This document shows, in pieces, positions 61,981 to 64,000 of a DNA stretch of 64,000 nt. Positions within the stretch are counted from its first letter, which is position 1; every line of letters starts with the position of its first letter. Both the position numbers and the translations under genes were made by a program. This DNA is from Antilocapra americana (lineage: Eukaryota > Chordata > Mammalia > Artiodactyla > Antilocapridae): NCBI GenBank assembly GCA_007570785.1, contig ML660774.1, positions 7,827,969 to 7,891,968 of the forward strand. The letters are read 5' to 3'. A model generated the notes under the pieces. That model made no database searches. It was not told the DNA's origin and saw nothing but the letters and a program-made list of their open reading frames with translations.

Positions 61981-62170
61981 TGGAAATGATACCAATGCAA
62001 GGGAACCCTCTGGGTTCCATTCTCTATTTGCATAATTAGCTGAAGTTAAAAGGGTTCAGCTGTCAGGGTTTTAAGAACTCTGGCATTAAAAAAGTGTCAA
62101 CGTGCAAATTAGCTGTCAAGTTTAATACAAAGTAGACAATGTAGCCCAGAGCTGACTTGTTTCCCTTGCT
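61981..62170. promoter_or_regulatory. Possible conserved enhancer-like element
   Basis: A repeat-free stretch dense in homeodomain and TALE-type words: 'tttgcataattagctg', 'agctgtcaggg', and 'gcaaattagctgtcaag'. This is a composition-based suspicion only. No conservation data are available from the window. Confidence 0.25.
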
Positions 62171-64000
62171 GGTGTCCTATAGATCTTGCTGTTAGGTAGA
62201 GCACAGACACATAGGAACACTGAAAAATAGCAGTTCACATGGGTTGGTTGAGTGTTTTTGTTTTTTTACCAGCTAAAAATGGCAATAACATTCACAAAAC
62301 CAAAAAGCTGAATAGAGTTAGAGTCAAGAATATAGGCCAAAAGAAAAACAAGCTTGAAAAAGCAATAACAGCTGTATACCTGAAATGTGATAAATATGCG
62401 TATGGAAATAAAGAGCATTAGCTCTCATAAAACCATAAACGACCTGGTGAAATATACTACAGATTTAAAGTTTAATATTGGGCAACAAATACAGTCATTT
62501 ATTATTCACATTTAATGAATCATTCTACGTAAATCTAGTGTAAGCCAAAAGCATTCTAGTTTATATATAATGCTATTACTAGTTAGCTAGTTAATGTTTA
62601 AAATCTCTTTATGTTTGTTAGTGTGTGAGGGTGTGGGGAGTGTTCAGTATGGGGGAAGCGGCTTATGGTCCTTTATAAATGGTCCTCTTTAAATTTCCTG
62701 GTTTGCAAATCTTTATCACTCTTCGTAGAGAAGTCTAAAAATGCAAGCTTATTCTATTTAGAGAGCATATGAAGATGAGAATATGCAAACATTTCAGAGA
62801 CAGCACGTGACAGTATGATTCTGAAATGTCACAAAGCTGCCTCAGAATAAACTAAGATTCTCTCAGAGGTTAATGACATACTGAGAAACAGGAGGTGGCC
62901 GCAAATTCTTTTGCTCGTCTTCAAACCCACTGTCATCCTGCCACCAATGGTACCAAATAAAATTCCCATCCCTCTTCCATCTTATCACATGGCCCTTTGC
63001 CCCTCATGCGTGGGGAAGTAGATATTTACATTTGACAATACCAGGCATCTCAAAACACTTACGTTTTGTTGAACTGAGTCTCCCATGGTAAAGGATAAAA
63101 GCTAACTCAGCAAACCTGCTTCCCAGGAAGGGCAGATCAGCATGGTGATGCACCCGAACCAGAAAGAATACCCTTCATCGGCTGCAGTTGGTTTAGTATC
63201 AGTGCTATAAAAAATAGATGATGGAAAACCGGAGCCTTGGACAGAAATACAAGTCTGCCGTGGGTGCCTTCTATAGTACTGGAGCAGAGCAAAGTGCCGG
63301 TCTCGCCTGAACACTGAACCTGGACTTGGCCTGCGTTGGTCAGCAGCTGCACATGTACAGGGTACTCATCAGGGCACCAGCGATGTGGGCTCAGCAATGC
63401 TGCTTCATTTACATGAGTGACAGAGAGCAAGCACGTGTGAAGAGTCTGCGGGCACAGAGGCTTCAGCCTCCGGAGTATCACTAGGGTGGGCAGGCCAAGT
63501 TATCTGTGCTGCTTGGGCTTTCCTCTTTGCTTGTGCGAAAAGGTGATTTCAAACCCAAGAGAGATCTGTGGCTTTGGCACCAAGGAAAGCTGGCAGGCAG
63601 TGAAATGAAGGCTTGAAGGTCAACTTGTCTGTGCCGCAGCATGGAGTGATGCTGAGAGGCCAGAAATGCCAAAGAAGCACCTCAGACCAGTGCCCGCTGC
63701 GTGTACTGGTCCCTTGGCACAGAATTAGAACCCAAAAATTCGTAGAGAAAATCTAATTCAAAACTGCCAACTTAGGACCTGTGGTCCATGCCTTGCCTGA
63801 ATACGGAAAAGGTCTATAAGTATAAGACATGAAAGAGAAATGCCGGCTGAAGACTTTATATAAAGAGAGGACAAGAGGAGTCATGAAGGAAAAAGACAAA
63901 GAGGGGGGAACAGGGAGAAATGCATGAATAGTACCTTTCATTTCCCCAGCCCAGTCACTGCTTCAGAACCAGGGTCATGCCCCAGACCTCCCTTCCTTCT
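62171..64000. other. No gene recognised
   Basis: The stretch 63100-63480 is more GC-rich and has a 114-codon minus-strand open frame that I cannot assign. It could be an upstream SORBS2 exon, a noncoding RNA exon or chance. Confidence 0.35.

Noticed and set aside
1..64000. Bacterial or phage systems, CRISPR arrays, operons
   Set aside because: All evidence (spliced exons, SINEs, LINEs, a processed retrocopy, microsatellites) shows mammalian nuclear DNA. No regularly spaced repeats or clustered prokaryotic genes exist.

Overview
This is vertebrate nuclear DNA, almost certainly from a ruminant (a cattle, sheep or goat relative). The main evidence is about a dozen Bov-tA-type SINEs, two 3' fragments of the BovB (RTE) LINE, L1 copies with artiodactyl-type 3' UTRs, and CHR-type SINEs. 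The base composition is AT-rich with very little coding sequence. There are no operons, CRISPR arrays or bacterial features.

Left end (about 1.5-11.7 kb, minus strand): five exons of SORBS2 (ArgBP2, a sorbin/SH3 cytoskeletal adaptor). I found them by splice sites, reading phase and recognisable protein sequence. In transcript order they lie at 11712-11663 (start codon), 6422-6330, 3310-3284, 3050-2926 and 2141-1500. The last is a long proline-rich exon, probably a cassette. Phases match across all five, so only the N-terminal part of the protein is here; the SoHo and SH3 domains must lie to the left of the window.

Middle and right (about 11.7-64 kb): a very large region upstream of the SORBS2 coding start, inferred to be 5' introns and/or 5' flank, filled with repeats. 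The outstanding object is a full-length, intron-less HDAC1 retrocopy on the plus strand (33408-35450). It keeps the 5' UTR, an unbroken 482-codon ORF, the 3' UTR with AATAAA, an 18-base A tail and a 12-bp target-site duplication with one mismatch. It is antisense to SORBS2. Other datable insertions include a twin-primed (5'-inverted) L1 at 23715-25643, a young L1 3' end at 12754-13174 nested next to older L1 sequence, and a 111-bp L1 stub with an 18-bp target-site duplication.

The rest is diverged MIR, L2-like and L1 sequence, microsatellites, one 100-base assembly gap inside a TA repeat, and several short local duplications and candidate regulatory islands. I saw no previously unknown gene system. 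The items most worth following up are whether the HDAC1 retrocopy is expressed, the SORBS2 cassette exon, and the local duplications.
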